Shown one piece after another: positions 1 to 8,657 of a stretch of 64,000 bases of DNA. The notes below the pieces were generated by a model, which was not told the DNA's origin, made no database searches, and saw only the letters and a list, made by a program, of their open reading frames with translations. This DNA is from Candidatus Eremiobacteraceae bacterium (GTDB lineage: Bacteria; Vulcanimicrobiota; Vulcanimicrobiia; Eremiobacterales; Eremiobacteraceae): the NCBI GenBank assembly GCA_035295225.1, contig DATGJI010000025.1, positions 1-64,000 on the forward strand. Direction: 5' to 3'. The first letter of the stretch is position 1. Each line of letters starts with the position of its first letter. Made by a program: the position numbers and the translations under genes.

Positions 1-2
1 AT

Positions 3-344
3 TCCGACGCGACCTACGAGCCGTTTTGGCAAGACCTCTACGCGTCGGGCGCCGACGTCGCGCTAGCTGGTCACGACCACGACTACGAACGCTTTGCGCC
101 GCAGACGCCGGATGGCACGCTTGATGAAAGGCGGGGAATTCGAGAGTTCGTCGTGGGGACCGGGGGAAAGAGTCATGACCTTTTCGGCCGGACCGTCCCA
201 AACAGTCTGGTGCGCAATTGGACCACCTACGGCGTCTTGCTCCTCACCCTGCACCCGCACGGTTATGACTGGCGCTTCCAGCCCATCGCCGGGCAGACGT
301 TCACGGACGCGGGCAGCGCGGTCTGCCACGGCCACGCGGTCTGA
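3..344 (+). CDS. Metallophosphoesterase, 3' fragment
   Basis: The 5' end lies outside the window, leaving the last 113 residues. Near the start of the fragment is a G-H-D-H-D-Y-E-R motif (about residues 23-30), the metal-binding signature of calcineurin-like and purple-acid-phosphatase-like phosphoesterases, where the histidines ligate the second metal. Downstream are strands typical of the end of the fold (EFVVGTGG, then YGVLLLTLHPHGYDWRF). The enzyme probably hydrolyses a phosphomonoester outside the cytoplasm, but the signal peptide and the rest of the catalytic site cannot be seen. A stable hairpin follows the stop. The substrate is unknown. Confidence 0.8.
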   Translation, partial: SDATYEPFWQDLYASGADVALAGHDHDYERFAPQTPDGTLDERRGIREFVVGTGGKSHDLFGRTVPNSLVRNWTTYGVLLLTLHPHGYDWRFQPIAGQTFTDAGSAVCHGHAV

Positions 345-346
345 AG

Positions 347-366
347 GGGCCGACGCCAGTCGGCCC
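347..366 (+). terminator. Hairpin after phosphoesterase, family A
   Basis: A perfect 8-bp stem (GGGCCGAC / GTCGGCCC) with a GCCA loop starts 3 nt after the stop codon. It has no U-tract, so it may be a weak terminator or an mRNA 3'-end stabiliser. A near-identical element follows clpX at 37847-37867. Confidence 0.55.
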
Positions 367-481
367 ACATTAAGCGGCTCAAGGGCCGGCTCCAGCGGGA
401 CAGCAAGGCGAAAGGAGCGCCTCACAAGGGCCGTTTTCCGATACCGCGAAATAGGGGGAGTACACGATTTTGAAATCGCCG

Positions 482-504
482 GATGCGGGCCTCGGGCCCG
501 CATC
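482..504 (+). promoter_or_regulatory. Stable hairpin in the rpsU leader
   Basis: A 10-bp perfect stem (GATGCGGGCC / GGCCCGCATC) with a 3-nt TCG loop ends 29 nt before the rpsU ATG. It could be a terminator of the preceding unit or a structured leader controlling S21 synthesis. The sequence cannot separate the two. Confidence 0.4.
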
Positions 505-533
505 TCGCGTCTGCGAAGGGGGTGTTTGGAATC

Positions 534-704
534 ATGGAAACGAGAGTCGGCCCCAACGAATCGATCGAAAGCGCCCTCAAGCGTTTTAAGAAGCTGTGTC
601 AGAAGGCAGGTGTGCTCGCGGAGGCACGCCGGCACGAGCACTACGAAAAGCCCAGCGTTCGCCGCAAGAAGAAATCCGCGGCAGCGCGTAAACGCCGGAG
701 CTGA
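534..704 (+). CDS. rpsU: Small ribosomal subunit protein bS21
   Basis: This 56-residue protein has the bS21 pattern: an N-terminal acidic/polar segment ([19 protein letters not shown]), a central cysteine, then Arg/Lys-rich helices ending in [14 protein letters not shown]. It binds 16S rRNA on the 30S platform and helps initiation. An upstream in-frame start at 483 would add 17 unrelated residues. The ATG at 534 is preferred because homology starts there and a purine-rich GAAGGGGG lies 12 nt before it. It is followed by yqeY, the usual partner, and begins the Bacillus-like rpsU-to-recO gene order. Confidence 0.95.
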   Translation: METRVGPNESIESALKRFKKLCQKAGVLAEARRHEHYEKPSVRRKKKSAAARKRRS

Positions 705-799
705 GTCGCGCTCAGGCGTAAGGGAAAGGGTCTCTCAGAGGGCGTCCGAAAGGTCGCCCTCGACCATGCGTGAGCGGCGCAAGCGCCGCACGGAGCGGA

Positions 800-1255
800 A
801 TGCCCACAATCCTGGATCGCCTGAACGCCGATCTGAAGTCGGCGATGAAGGCGCGAGACACTGAGCGTATGGACACGCTTCGAATGGCGATTTCTGCCAT
901 CAAGTACAGGCAGATCGACGCCGCTGCGCCCCTCGCACCGTCCGAAGAAGAAGACGTCCTTCGCAAGCAGGTCAAGCAGCGCGACGACTCGATCGAGCAA
1001 TTCGCGAAAGCCGGGCGTCAGGAACTCGCCGACAAAGAAACTCGCGAACGCGCGATTCTCGGCGAATATCTGCCGAAGGAGTTGACCGACGCCGAATTGC
1101 GTTCGATGGTCGGCGATTTGGTCGCAAGCCTTCCGCCCGCGGCAACGTTTCCCGATGCGATGAAGGCGGCCATGGGCGCACTCAAAGACAAGGCTCCGGG
1201 AAAAGCGATCCAGGCGGCCGTTCGCGCTGCGATGGATGCGCGCGTGTCGTCGTGA
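800..1255 (+). CDS. yqeY: GatB/YqeY domain protein
   Basis: A 151-residue stand-alone YqeY protein, related to the tail domain of the GatB amidotransferase subunit and thought to act on tRNA-linked substrates. The N-terminal helical half (ILDRLNADLKSAMKARDTER) and the C-terminal half with the family pattern GEYLPKELTDAEL and the ending MGALKDKAPGKAIQ are both present. Start at ATG 800 has a GGAG box 4 nt upstream. The stop overlaps the GTG of the next gene by 4 nt, implying translational coupling. Its exact biochemical role is not established in any organism known to me. Confidence 0.93.
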   Translation: MPTILDRLNADLKSAMKARDTERMDTLRMAISAIKYRQIDAAAPLAPSEEEDVLRKQVKQRDDSIEQFAKAGRQELADKETRERAILGEYLPKELTDAELRSMVGDLVASLPPAATFPDAMKAAMGALKDKAPGKAIQAAVRAAMDARVSS

Positions 1256-2625
1256 CAAAACTGGTGCTCCCGAAATCGTTGCGTCTCTTTATCGCTGCCG
1301 CGTTCATCGTCGGCAGCATTGCGCCGTGGTTCGGCATATCGGGAAGGGCGTCGGCTGACGCGACGGTCGTCGGGCAGAAGACGATCGAGGTCGTCGACAT
1401 CGACGACGTGATCGATGTCGGCATGGCGCATCGCGTGGAGCGCGCGATCTCGGACGCAAAGAACAACGGCGCAAGCGCGATCGTCTTCCGCATCAACACG
1501 GATGGCGGCGCAATCGACGACGCCGTCGATATCAGCGACGCCATATCGGGCGCGGGCGTTCCTACGATCGCGTACGTGACGAGCCGCGCGTGGTCCGCCG
1601 GTGCGTTCATCGCGTTGTCCTGCGACAAGATCTACATGCAGCAAGGCTCCAGCATGGGCGCGGCGCTGCCGATCACCATCGGACCGAACGGCGAATCCCC
1701 GGTCGATGAGAAGTTCATCGCCGCATTCCGCTCCAAGGTCGAAGGCGTCGCCATAGCCCATCATCGAGACAAGACGATCGCCGGAGCGTTCGTGGATCCG
1801 AACATCGTCGTGCCGGGCATCAATCACAAAGGTCAAGTCGTTTCGCTGAATCCATCGCAAGCGAAGCAGCACGGCATGGCGGACGGAATCGTCGGCAGTC
1901 TCGACGCCGCGCTGGCGGACGCCGGTTTTTCGGGCGCGCATCTTGTCGTGTTCGCGCCGAACTGGGGCGAAGGGATCGCGCAGTTCGTGACCGATCCTCG
2001 CGTTTCAGGACTGCTGCTGACGATCGGGTTCCTCGGTATATTGATCGAACTTCAGACGCAGCATCTGATCGCCGGGCTCGTCGGCTTCCTCGCACTCGCT
2101 TTGTTCTTCGGCGCGCACATCGTGGCGGGAACGTCTAACTTCGTGATCCTCGCGCTGTTCGGCCTCGGCATCATCGGCCTGCTCTTCGAACTGCACGTGC
2201 TGCCCGGCCACGGCATTTCCGGAATCGTCGGCAGTATGCTGATCTTGGGCAGTATCGTGCTCGCCTTCGGCAGCGGCGTCTGGATCCTCGGCGCCGAGAC
2301 GACCGCGATCGCGTTGATCGTCTCGATCGCGATCTTCATCTTGCTCTTACGCTGGCTGCCCGAGAGCGCGTTCGGGCGCCGCTTGGCCTTCGCCGGCGTG
2401 CAGGCGCCGTCGGCAGGCTACGTCGCGGCGCACGAACTGATCGAGCTCGTCGGTCGCGAAGGCGTCGCGGAGTCGATGCTGCGCCCCGCGGGTGTGGCGT
2501 CAGTGGGCGGCGTTCGCTATCAAGTGCAGACCGAAGGCGATTTCATCCCGCCGCAGACAAAGGTCGTCGTCTATCGCGTGCAAGGCGCCACTATCGTCGT
2601 CAAGCGCGCGCAAAGCCAGCGCTAG
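1252..2625 (+). CDS. nfeD: NfeD-type membrane serine protease
   Basis: A 457-residue long-form NfeD protein. After a signal/anchor (residues 10-30) comes a ClpP-like protease domain with INTDGG, the nucleophile region SRAWSAGAF (Ser115 likely catalytic) and a candidate general-base Lys at 154 or 162. Residues about 250-368 form four or five membrane helices, and residues 400-457 form the C-terminal OB-fold. Such proteins pair with flotillin/stomatin-like SPFH proteins, and floA follows 16 nt downstream. The GTG start overlaps the yqeY stop. The likely role is processing or assembly of membrane microdomain components. Confidence 0.9.
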   Translation: MTKLVLPKSLRLFIAAAFIVGSIAPWFGISGRASADATVVGQKTIEVVDIDDVIDVGMAHRVERAISDAKNNGASAIVFRINTDGGAIDDAVDISDAISGAGVPTIAYVTSRAWSAGAFIALSCDKIYMQQGSSMGAALPITIGPNGESPVDEKFIAAFRSKVEGVAIAHHRDKTIAGAFVDPNIVVPGINHKGQVVSLNPSQAKQHGMADGIVGSLDAALADAGFSGAHLVVFAPNWGEGIAQFVTDPRVSGLLLTIGFLGILIELQTQHLIAGLVGFLALALFFGAHIVAGTSNFVILALFGLGIIGLLFELHVLPGHGISGIVGSMLILGSIVLAFGSGVWILGAETTAIALIVSIAIFILLLRWLPESAFGRRLAFAGVQAPSAGYVAAHELIELVGREGVAESMLRPAGVASVGGVRYQVQTEGDFIPPQTKVVVYRVQGATIVVKRAQSQR

Positions 2626-2641
2626 GAGTCGTCACAATCGT

Positions 2642-3658
2642 ATGAGCTATCTCGCAATCCTCGCCGCGATCGTCATCTTCATCCTCTTCATGATGTTCCT
2701 TTACTACTTCCCGTTCGGACTGTGGATGAGCGCGCGCTTCGCCGGCGTGCCGCTCGGCATCTTCAGCCTCGTGCGGATGCGGTTCATGCGCGTGCCGCCC
2801 GCGGTGATCGTCCAGAACTTGATCACGGCAGTCAAGGCGGGCGTTCCCGTGAGCACCGACTTGCTGATCGCGCACTATCTCGCCGGCGGACACGTCGATG
2901 TCGTCGTGCAGAGCCTCATCGCCGCACAGCGCGCGCAAGTGCCCCTCGACTGGGGTCAGGCGGCGGCCATCGACCTTGCCGGTCGAAACCCGCAAGAAGC
3001 GCTCGCGGCGTACGTGACGCCGAAGGTCATCGAGACGCCCATCTTCCAAGGCGTGGCAAAAGACGGCATCCAGCTCAACGTCAAAGCGCGTATCACCGTG
3101 CGCACGAAAGTCGAACGCATCGTCGGCGGCGCCGGCGAAGCGACGATCGTGGCTCGCGTCGGCGAAGGCGTCGTCGCCGCGGTCGGATCGAGCTTGGACT
3201 ATAAGGAAGTGCTGGAGAATCCGGACCATATCAGCAAAACCGTGCTTTCCAAGGGGCTCGATGCCGGAACGGGATTCGAGATCGTCTCGATCGACATCGC
3301 GGACGTGGATGTCGGGCGCAACGTCGGCGCCGATCTCCAGACCGCACAGGCCGAGGCGGATCGCCGCGTCGCTCAAGCAAAGGCTGCAGAGCGCCAGTAT
3401 GCGGCGCTCGCGCAAGAACAAGAGATGAAGGCCCAGACGCAGGCGATGCGCGCGAAAGTCGTCGAGGCAGAAGCGCTCGTCCCGACTGCGATGGCGGAGG
3501 CGTTCCGAGCCGGCAACCTCGGCGTGATGGACTACTATCGCATGAAGAACGTCCTTGCCGACACCGAAATGCGGCAGACCATCGCCGGCCAGCCGAGCGG
3601 CGGTCAGCCGAGCGGCGGCGGTCCGGCATCGCCGCCGGCCGGTCCGTCGACGTCATAG
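2642..3658 (+). CDS. floA: Flotillin-like protein FloA
   Basis: A 338-residue FloA (UPF0365) protein: an N-terminal membrane hairpin (residues about 4-28), an SPFH region containing [21 protein letters not shown] and VTPKVIETP, then an Ala/Gln/Glu-rich coiled coil ([17 protein letters not shown]). The last 20 residues are Gly/Pro/Ser-rich, a low-complexity tail. FloA scaffolds membrane microdomains. The ATG at 2642 is chosen over an upstream start at 2492 because the extra 50 residues lie inside nfeD and do not resemble the family. The nfeD-floA pairing is conserved widely, and the two probably act together. Confidence 0.93.
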   Translation: MSYLAILAAIVIFILFMMFLYYFPFGLWMSARFAGVPLGIFSLVRMRFMRVPPAVIVQNLITAVKAGVPVSTDLLIAHYLAGGHVDVVVQSLIAAQRAQVPLDWGQAAAIDLAGRNPQEALAAYVTPKVIETPIFQGVAKDGIQLNVKARITVRTKVERIVGGAGEATIVARVGEGVVAAVGSSLDYKEVLENPDHISKTVLSKGLDAGTGFEIVSIDIADVDVGRNVGADLQTAQAEADRRVAQAKAAERQYAALAQEQEMKAQTQAMRAKVVEAEALVPTAMAEAFRAGNLGVMDYYRMKNVLADTEMRQTIAGQPSGGQPSGGGPASPPAGPSTS

Positions 3659-3669
3659 CGGATTAGCAG

Positions 3670-4206
3670 ATGTCCGAACTCTTCATCATCGTCGTCATCG
3701 CGATCTGGATATTCGGCGCCGTCAGTTCGATCCGCAAAGCGATCGCGCGCAGCCAAGCGCAGGCGCAAGCCGGTGGTCCGCTAGCTGCACAGGCTTCACA
3801 ATATCCGAGCGGGATACGTCCGACGCCCGCGCAGCGCGCACAGGCGATGCAGAGCGCCATTCGCGTCCTCCGTGCGGCATCGTCTCAGCCGGCGGCCCAA
3901 CCGGCGCCGGTGCCGGCAACGGCCCAGCCGGCGCCGCGCTACATAGCGCCGGCGGCGGATGCTCCGATGAGCATGCTCACCAACATGGTCGCTCCGAACA
4001 TGCCGGCGTTCGACGCGATGACGCTCGACGCCGGGGTTTCGACATCGCCCGCATATAATTCGGCGAATCCGGCAGCGCTCAACATCGCGCAGATCATGGG
4101 CCTGCCCAACGGTCAGAACTTTGCGACGCTGTCTATCGTCGCCGCGGCTGTGATCGGGCCACCGGTGGGTTTGCGGGCTGGCGCGAGTCTCGCCGCAGAC
4201 TGGTGA
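3670..4206 (+). CDS. Unknown two-TM protein in flotillin operon
   Basis: I do not recognise this 178-residue protein. Residues 3-20 (ELFIIVVIAIWIFGAVSSI) form an N-terminal membrane helix followed by a short basic stretch. Residues 30-100 are Ala/Pro/Gln-rich and probably disordered. Residues about 150-172 form a second hydrophobic segment. It lies 11 nt after floA and overlaps phoH by 4 nt (GTGA), so it is co-translated with both. In Bacillus this position holds yqfB, yqfC and yqfD, none of which it resembles. Being anchored next to FloA, it may be a microdomain partner, but that is inference only. Confidence 0.75.
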   Translation: MSELFIIVVIAIWIFGAVSSIRKAIARSQAQAQAGGPLAAQASQYPSGIRPTPAQRAQAMQSAIRVLRAASSQPAAQPAPVPATAQPAPRYIAPAADAPMSMLTNMVAPNMPAFDAMTLDAGVSTSPAYNSANPAALNIAQIMGLPNGQNFATLSIVAAAVIGPPVGLRAGASLAADW

Positions 4207-5171
4207 AAGCGAAGGCGACCGCGTTGGCCCAAGCGGAAGCTCGGATGCGCGTCTCGATCGGCGGCTTAGACGACCGCATTCGGCTCTTCGGGCAGCTCGA
4301 TGCGAATCTCGACGCGCTCGAGCACGCCACGGGCGCGCAGCTGCACGTTCAAGGCGACGAAATAGTCCTGACGGGCGAGCGTTCGGCGGTCGGCGCGGCA
4401 TCGTCCGCATTGCGGCGCATGCTCGCCTCCGCATCGTCGGGCCGCGAACTGACCGTGGAAGACGTCGGACACGCGCTCGCCGGCGAACAATCCGAGGCCG
4501 CTTCCATCGCCGAGCCGCTGACAGTCACGCGCAAAGGCCGACCCGTCCGTCCGCGGAGTGCCGGTCAGCGCGATTTCGTCGGCGCCGTAGCAAAGCACAC
4601 GCTGACGTTTGGGATCGGGCCGGCGGGAACGGGAAAGACGTTCCTCGCGGTTGTCTTGGCGCTCGAGGCGCTGCGCGCGGGAAAGGTCCAGCGCATCATC
4701 CTTTCACGGCCGGCCGTCGAGGCTGGCGAAAACCTCGGGTTTCTGCCGGGCGATCTTCAGGAAAAAGTCGATCCGTATCTGCGCCCGCTCTTCGATGCCT
4801 TGGCCGAAGTCATGGATCCGCAAGCGGTGCAGCGAGCGGTCGAACGAGGCCAGGTCGAGGTCGCGCCGCTCGCCTACATGCGCGGCCGAACGCTGAGCGA
4901 CTCGTTCATCGTCTTAGACGAGGCCCAGAACACGTCCGATGAGCAGATGCAGATGTTCCTCACCCGCATCGGCAGCGGCTCGCGCATGGTCGTCTGCGGC
5001 GACGACACGCAGATCGATCTTCCGAACCCGAGCTCGTCCGGGCTGCTGCACGCCGAGGAGCTGTTCACCGACGCCCCGGACATCGCTGTCGTCCGCCTTA
5101 CGGAGGCTGACGTCGTCCGACATCCGCTGATCCGCACCATCATCGCGCGTTATGCCCGACGCCTCCGTTGA
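4203..5171 (+). CDS. phoH: PhoH family ATPase
   Basis: A 322-residue PhoH-like P-loop protein. An N-terminal KH-like region (about 15-75) precedes the ATPase domain with Walker A GPAGTGKT (139-146), the PhoH signature SRPAVEAGENLGFLPGD and Walker B IVLDEAQN (D240-E241), then a GDDTQIDLP motif. PhoH proteins are cytoplasmic ATPases linked to RNA metabolism and ribosome maturation, usually encoded beside ybeY as here. GTG at 4203 overlaps the upstream stop, and the gene overlaps ybeY by 20 nt. In Bacillus pgpH separates phoH and ybeY. Here nothing does. Confidence 0.94.
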   Translation: MKAKATALAQAEARMRVSIGGLDDRIRLFGQLDANLDALEHATGAQLHVQGDEIVLTGERSAVGAASSALRRMLASASSGRELTVEDVGHALAGEQSEAASIAEPLTVTRKGRPVRPRSAGQRDFVGAVAKHTLTFGIGPAGTGKTFLAVVLALEALRAGKVQRIILSRPAVEAGENLGFLPGDLQEKVDPYLRPLFDALAEVMDPQAVQRAVERGQVEVAPLAYMRGRTLSDSFIVLDEAQNTSDEQMQMFLTRIGSGSRMVVCGDDTQIDLPNPSSSGLLHAEELFTDAPDIAVVRLTEADVVRHPLIRTIIARYARRLR

Positions 5172-5607
5172 CGGTCCGCGCGTGTTCTTGCGCGGCGCGG
5201 GAAACAGGCGCCTCCTCTCTGCGGCGTTTCTCCGGCGCGCCGTGCTTGCGACCCTCGCGAAGGCTGCGCCGGCGGTGGTGGGGGACATCACCGTCGTGCT
5301 GACAGGCGACCGGAAGATCCGTGAACTCAACCGGACATTTCGCGGCATCGATCGCGCGACGGACGTCCTTTCGTTTGACATCGGCGATGGGCTGAAACGC
5401 GGCGAACCGTTCGGCGACGTGGTGATCTCCATCGAGACAGCCCGGCGCCAAGCGCGCGAATACGATGCCACGTTGCGCACGGAGGTGGCGCGCCTGCTCG
5501 TGCACGGCACGCTGCATCTTTGCGGCTACGATCACCAGGTACCGCGCGAGGCCGCGCGCATGCACGGCTTGACGCGCCGCCTCCTGCATACGTTGACGAG
5601 CACGTGA
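5152..5607 (+). CDS. ybeY: Endoribonuclease YbeY
   Basis: A 151-residue YbeY/UPF0054 zinc-dependent endonuclease acting in 16S rRNA 3' maturation and ribosome quality control. The diagnostic motif H-G-x-L-H-L-x-G-x-D-H is intact (His118, His122, His128), and the preceding core FRGIDRATDVLSF matches the family. The ATG at 5152 lies inside phoH. The first 20 residues are a little longer than usual, so a slightly later start is possible. The stop overlaps the GTG of dgkA by 4 nt, so phoH, ybeY and dgkA form one tightly coupled unit. Confidence 0.94.
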   Translation: MPDASVDGPRVFLRGAGNRRLLSAAFLRRAVLATLAKAAPAVVGDITVVLTGDRKIRELNRTFRGIDRATDVLSFDIGDGLKRGEPFGDVVISIETARRQAREYDATLRTEVARLLVHGTLHLCGYDHQVPREAARMHGLTRRLLHTLTST

Positions 5608-5966
5608 ACGCGTTGCGCTCGTTCGCCCATGCCGTTGCCGATGCGTTGGATGGCATCTATCAGACGCTGATCGAGCAATCGAACTTCCGAATTCAGATCG
5701 TCCTGACCATCTTGGTCGTCATCGGTGCTATCGTGTTGCGCTTCGATCTCGTGAAGTGGGCGGTCATCGTGCTTGCGTGCGGCGCAGTGCTCACCGCGGA
5801 ACTGTTCAACACGGGACTCGAGCACGGCATCGACCTGTTCCAACCCGGCAATCACCCACTGGCGCGGTCGGCGAAGCACGCCGGCGCCGGCGCCGTGCTC
5901 ATGATCGCCATCGCCGCGGCAGCGGCGGTCACCCTCGCATACAGTGCGGCACTTTTGGGCAAGTAA
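5604..5966 (+). CDS. dgkA: Diacylglycerol/undecaprenol kinase
   Basis: A 120-residue integral membrane kinase of the DgkA family. It has three predicted helices (about 30-47, 52-68 and 93-115) and the family signature ELFNTGLEHGIDL followed by ARSAKHAGAGAVL, which form the active site at the membrane interface. In Gram-positive relatives at this locus the substrate is usually undecaprenol rather than diacylglycerol. Which applies here cannot be told. It starts at GTG 5604, overlapping the ybeY stop. Confidence 0.9.
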   Translation: MNALRSFAHAVADALDGIYQTLIEQSNFRIQIVLTILVVIGAIVLRFDLVKWAVIVLACGAVLTAELFNTGLEHGIDLFQPGNHPLARSAKHAGAGAVLMIAIAAAAAVTLAYSAALLGK

Positions 5967-6007
5967 AGGGTGCGGCAGCAGCGAATACATGGGACGCCCG
6001 AGGAGAT

Positions 6008-6067
6008 ATGACGGAAACATCCGGCAGTAGACGGTCCAGCGCGAGGCTGGACGAAGTCACGGCGTGA
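6008..6067 (+). CDS. Possible 19-aa coupled leader ORF
   Basis: A 19-codon ORF starts at ATG 6008 just after a GAGGAG purine box. It ends in TGA overlapping the GTG of the corC-like gene (6064) by 4 nt. The arrangement would couple translation of the membrane protein to the leader. The encoded peptide is polar and unrelated to anything I know. Spacing from the purine box to the ATG is short (about 2 nt), so translation is uncertain. Confidence 0.2.
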   Translation: MTETSGSRRSSARLDEVTA

Positions 6068-7377
6068 CAGATCCCAGGTTGCCGGCGCTCGTCGGCATTA
6101 TCGTGCTCATCCTCATCGCAGGTTTTTTTGCGGCGTCTGAAGCGGCGCTGCTCGCTTTGAGCCGCTTGCGCATTCTGCAACGTGCTCAGGGCTCGGCGAC
6201 CGACGATCTGATGCGCATGCACGATGAGCGCGATCTCTACCTCACCACGATCCTCGTCGGAAACATCATCGTGCTGCTGGCGGCGGATTCGCTCGCCACG
6301 TGGCTCGCGATCGCGATCGGCATCTCGCGCCCGATCTTTTGGGCGACGGCAGGCATGACGCTCGGCGCGCTCATCTTCGGCGAGATCGTGCCGAAGATGA
6401 TCGCCGTGCAAAACCCGACGCTCTGGGCGCGGCGGCTCGCACCGATCCTGAAGACCGCGCGCTTCGTCCTGCGGCCGGTCACGTGGTTTCTGGTCTTCGT
6501 CACCCATTGGATCATCCGGTTGTTCGGGGGCAATCCAACGGCGAAGGGCCCGTACGTCACCGAGGACGATATTCGCGCGCTCGTCACCGCCGGCGAGGAG
6601 CACGGCGTGATCGAAGAAGAGGAGAAGGAGATGATCCACTCCATCTTCGAGCTCGGCGACACGGTCGTGCGCGAAGTCATGACCCCGCGCACCGACATGG
6701 TCTGCGCGGACGTGGATCAGCCGATCGAAAAAGCGGTTGAGCTCGTCATCGAGCAAGGGTATTCAAAACTGCCGGTATTCGACGGCGATATCGATCACAT
6801 CGTCGGCGTGGTGCATGACCGCGAATTATTGATCGCGGTGAGTCGCGGCGATCAGCACGGTGCGCTGCGGCCGCTGATGCGCCCGATCAAGGCGATTCCG
6901 GAGAACAAGAAGATCGACGAGCTGATGCGCGAGATGCAAGCCGAGAAAGTATCCGTCGCCATTGTCGTCGACGAGTACGGCGGGACGGCTGGACTCGTGA
7001 CGATGGAAGATCTGCTCGAGGAGATCGTCGGCGACATCATGGACGAATACGACGCCGAAACGTCTGACAAGGCGCCGTCGCTCGAACACTTAGCCGACGG
7101 CGACGTCGTCGTGGACGCCCGAATGGGGATCGACGACGTCAACGAAAAGCTCGGTCTGAATCTTCCCACCGAGGATTTCGAGAGCATCGGCGGCTATACG
7201 TTCGGGCTTTTTGGCCGCGTGCCGCTTCCCGGCGAACAGGTGACCATCGACGGCGGCGTGACGCTTGTCGTAGAACGGACCGCGGGAAGAAGGCTTCTCA
7301 AGGTTCGAATCAAATCGCCCCTTGCGCCGAACGGTGTTAAACCGGGGGCGCGGTCGCGCGAAGCGGCCGAGGGATGA
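6064..7377 (+). CDS. CNNM/CorC-HlyC family membrane protein
   Basis: A 437-residue protein with the standard layout of the hemolysin C/CorC family. A CNNM transmembrane domain with four helices (residues 8-30, about 60-80, 90-112, 128-155) carries the signature AGFFAASEAALLALSRLR. Two CBS domains follow (about 205-325, with VREVMTPRTDMV and VDEYGGTAGLVTMEDLLEEIVG), then a CorC/HlyC C-terminal domain (about 345-428). These proteins are linked to magnesium or cobalt efflux. The CBS pair would sense adenine nucleotide. It replaces the gene content usual between dgkA and cdd in Bacillus. Confidence 0.9.
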   Translation: MTDPRLPALVGIIVLILIAGFFAASEAALLALSRLRILQRAQGSATDDLMRMHDERDLYLTTILVGNIIVLLAADSLATWLAIAIGISRPIFWATAGMTLGALIFGEIVPKMIAVQNPTLWARRLAPILKTARFVLRPVTWFLVFVTHWIIRLFGGNPTAKGPYVTEDDIRALVTAGEEHGVIEEEEKEMIHSIFELGDTVVREVMTPRTDMVCADVDQPIEKAVELVIEQGYSKLPVFDGDIDHIVGVVHDRELLIAVSRGDQHGALRPLMRPIKAIPENKKIDELMREMQAEKVSVAIVVDEYGGTAGLVTMEDLLEEIVGDIMDEYDAETSDKAPSLEHLADGDVVVDARMGIDDVNEKLGLNLPTEDFESIGGYTFGLFGRVPLPGEQVTIDGGVTLVVERTAGRRLLKVRIKSPLAPNGVKPGARSREAAEG

Positions 7378-7391
7378 CGTAGGAGGATCAC

Positions 7392-7835
7392 GTGCCCAGA
7401 TTGGACGACGCGCGCATCGACGAACTTGTCGTCAAGGCGTGGGAGGCGAGGTTGAACGCGTACGCGCCATACTCGCAATTCCACGTGGGTTCAGCGCTCA
7501 TCGCCGCTGATGGCCGGATCTTCACTGGTGCAAATGTTGAAAACGCCTCCCTCGGTCTCTCGATGTGCGCCGAACGCGTGGCGCTCGGCAGCGCCGTCTC
7601 AGCCGGCGTTCGCTCGTTCGCGGCGATCGCGATTGCCGGCTCCGGACCCGACGGCGTCACGCCGTGCGGCGCATGCCGTCAGGTTCTATCCGAATTCAAT
7701 GCCGATCTTATCGTTCTGCGCTGCCGCCCCGACGGCACGTACGGCAGACTGTCGCTCGCCGATCTCGTACCGTCCGCCTTCACGGGGCATGGAATCGGCG
7801 ACGAGCGCGAAGCGCCGGTTCTGTCGGGCGTCTGA
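7392..7835 (+). CDS. cdd: Cytidine deaminase
   Basis: A 147-residue homotetrameric-type cytidine deaminase, converting cytidine and deoxycytidine to uridine and deoxyuridine in pyrimidine salvage. The zinc site is intact: C59-A-E61 and P91-C-G-A-C95, with the substrate loop FHVGSAL and NVENASLGLS. GTG 7392 is preceded by a strong AGGAGG (7381-7386) at 5-nt spacing, which fixes the start. It follows corC by 14 nt. In Bacillus era lies between cdd and recO. Here only 51 nt separate cdd from recO. Confidence 0.95.
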   Translation: MPRLDDARIDELVVKAWEARLNAYAPYSQFHVGSALIAADGRIFTGANVENASLGLSMCAERVALGSAVSAGVRSFAAIAIAGSGPDGVTPCGACRQVLSEFNADLIVLRCRPDGTYGRLSLADLVPSAFTGHGIGDEREAPVLSGV

Positions 7836-7886
7836 ATCTAAGCCTTCGTCCGCCGGCGAGTCCTTCTGCCGCAGCGGCTGCATGAC

Positions 7887-8657
7887 GTGAGATCGTTCAC
7901 CGTCGAGGCCATCGTTCTTCGCAGGCGACCGCTCGGTGAGTCCGACCGGATTCTTACGCTCTTTTCGCGCGAACGCGGCAAATCGTCGGCCGTCGCAAAA
8001 GGCGCGCGCAAGACACAGAGCAAGTTCGGCGCGCGATTGGATCTGTTCAGCCGGGCGCGCATCACGCTGCACACAGGCCGGAGCCTCGACGTGATCACGT
8101 CTGCGTCGAGCATTGGCGGCGGGTGGGAACGACTCGTGGACCCCGACGTCTTCGCTTTCGCATCGTATCTGGCGGAATCGATCGATGGGCTCTGCGAACC
8201 TGGCCTCGCCGTGCCCGAACTCTTCGACGTCGTCGCCGAAGCGCGCGACGCGCTCGCCGCGGGACTTCGTCCTGGCGCTATCGCGGCCGCCGTCGACCTG
8301 AGGATCCTCGCAGTGCTCGGTGTCGGCATTGAACTCGATGCGTGCGCGCGCTGCGGGCAGCCCCTCGGGCGCCGCCCGCTTGCGGGCGGCCTCGCGACCC
8401 TGTCGCCGGCGGCGGGCGGTCTCGTGTGCCGGCGTTGCCTTCAGGCGGCGATCCAAGAGCATGACCGCGCTGACGACGCGAACGTTCGGGTAAGCGCAAG
8501 TGAGTTGGCAGCGCTTCGCGCGATCGGCGCGATACCGTTCAAAGAATTGGCCGACCATGAGGCGCTCGAGCCGCTCGCGCGTGCGACACACGCCTTCGTG
8601 CAGTTCCACGCCGGTAGACGCTCGCGCTCCCTCCTCGCCACAGCCAGCCGGACATGA
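7887..8657 (+). CDS. recO: DNA repair protein RecO
   Basis: A 256-residue RecO, the mediator that helps load RecA on SSB-coated DNA and anneals strands in the RecFOR pathway. The N-terminal OB-fold (TVEAIVLRRRPLGESDRILTLFS, then AKGARKTQSKFGARLDLFS) is characteristic. A C-terminal four-cysteine zinc finger is visible (CARCGQ then VCRRCL). Start is GTG 7887. A nearby ATG at 7882 is out of frame and stops at once. The last bases ATGA overlap ruvX, which follows directly. Confidence 0.93.
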   Translation: MRSFTVEAIVLRRRPLGESDRILTLFSRERGKSSAVAKGARKTQSKFGARLDLFSRARITLHTGRSLDVITSASSIGGGWERLVDPDVFAFASYLAESIDGLCEPGLAVPELFDVVAEARDALAAGLRPGAIAAAVDLRILAVLGVGIELDACARCGQPLGRRPLAGGLATLSPAAGGLVCRRCLQAAIQEHDRADDANVRVSASELAALRAIGAIPFKELADHEALEPLARATHAFVQFHAGRRSRSLLATASRT

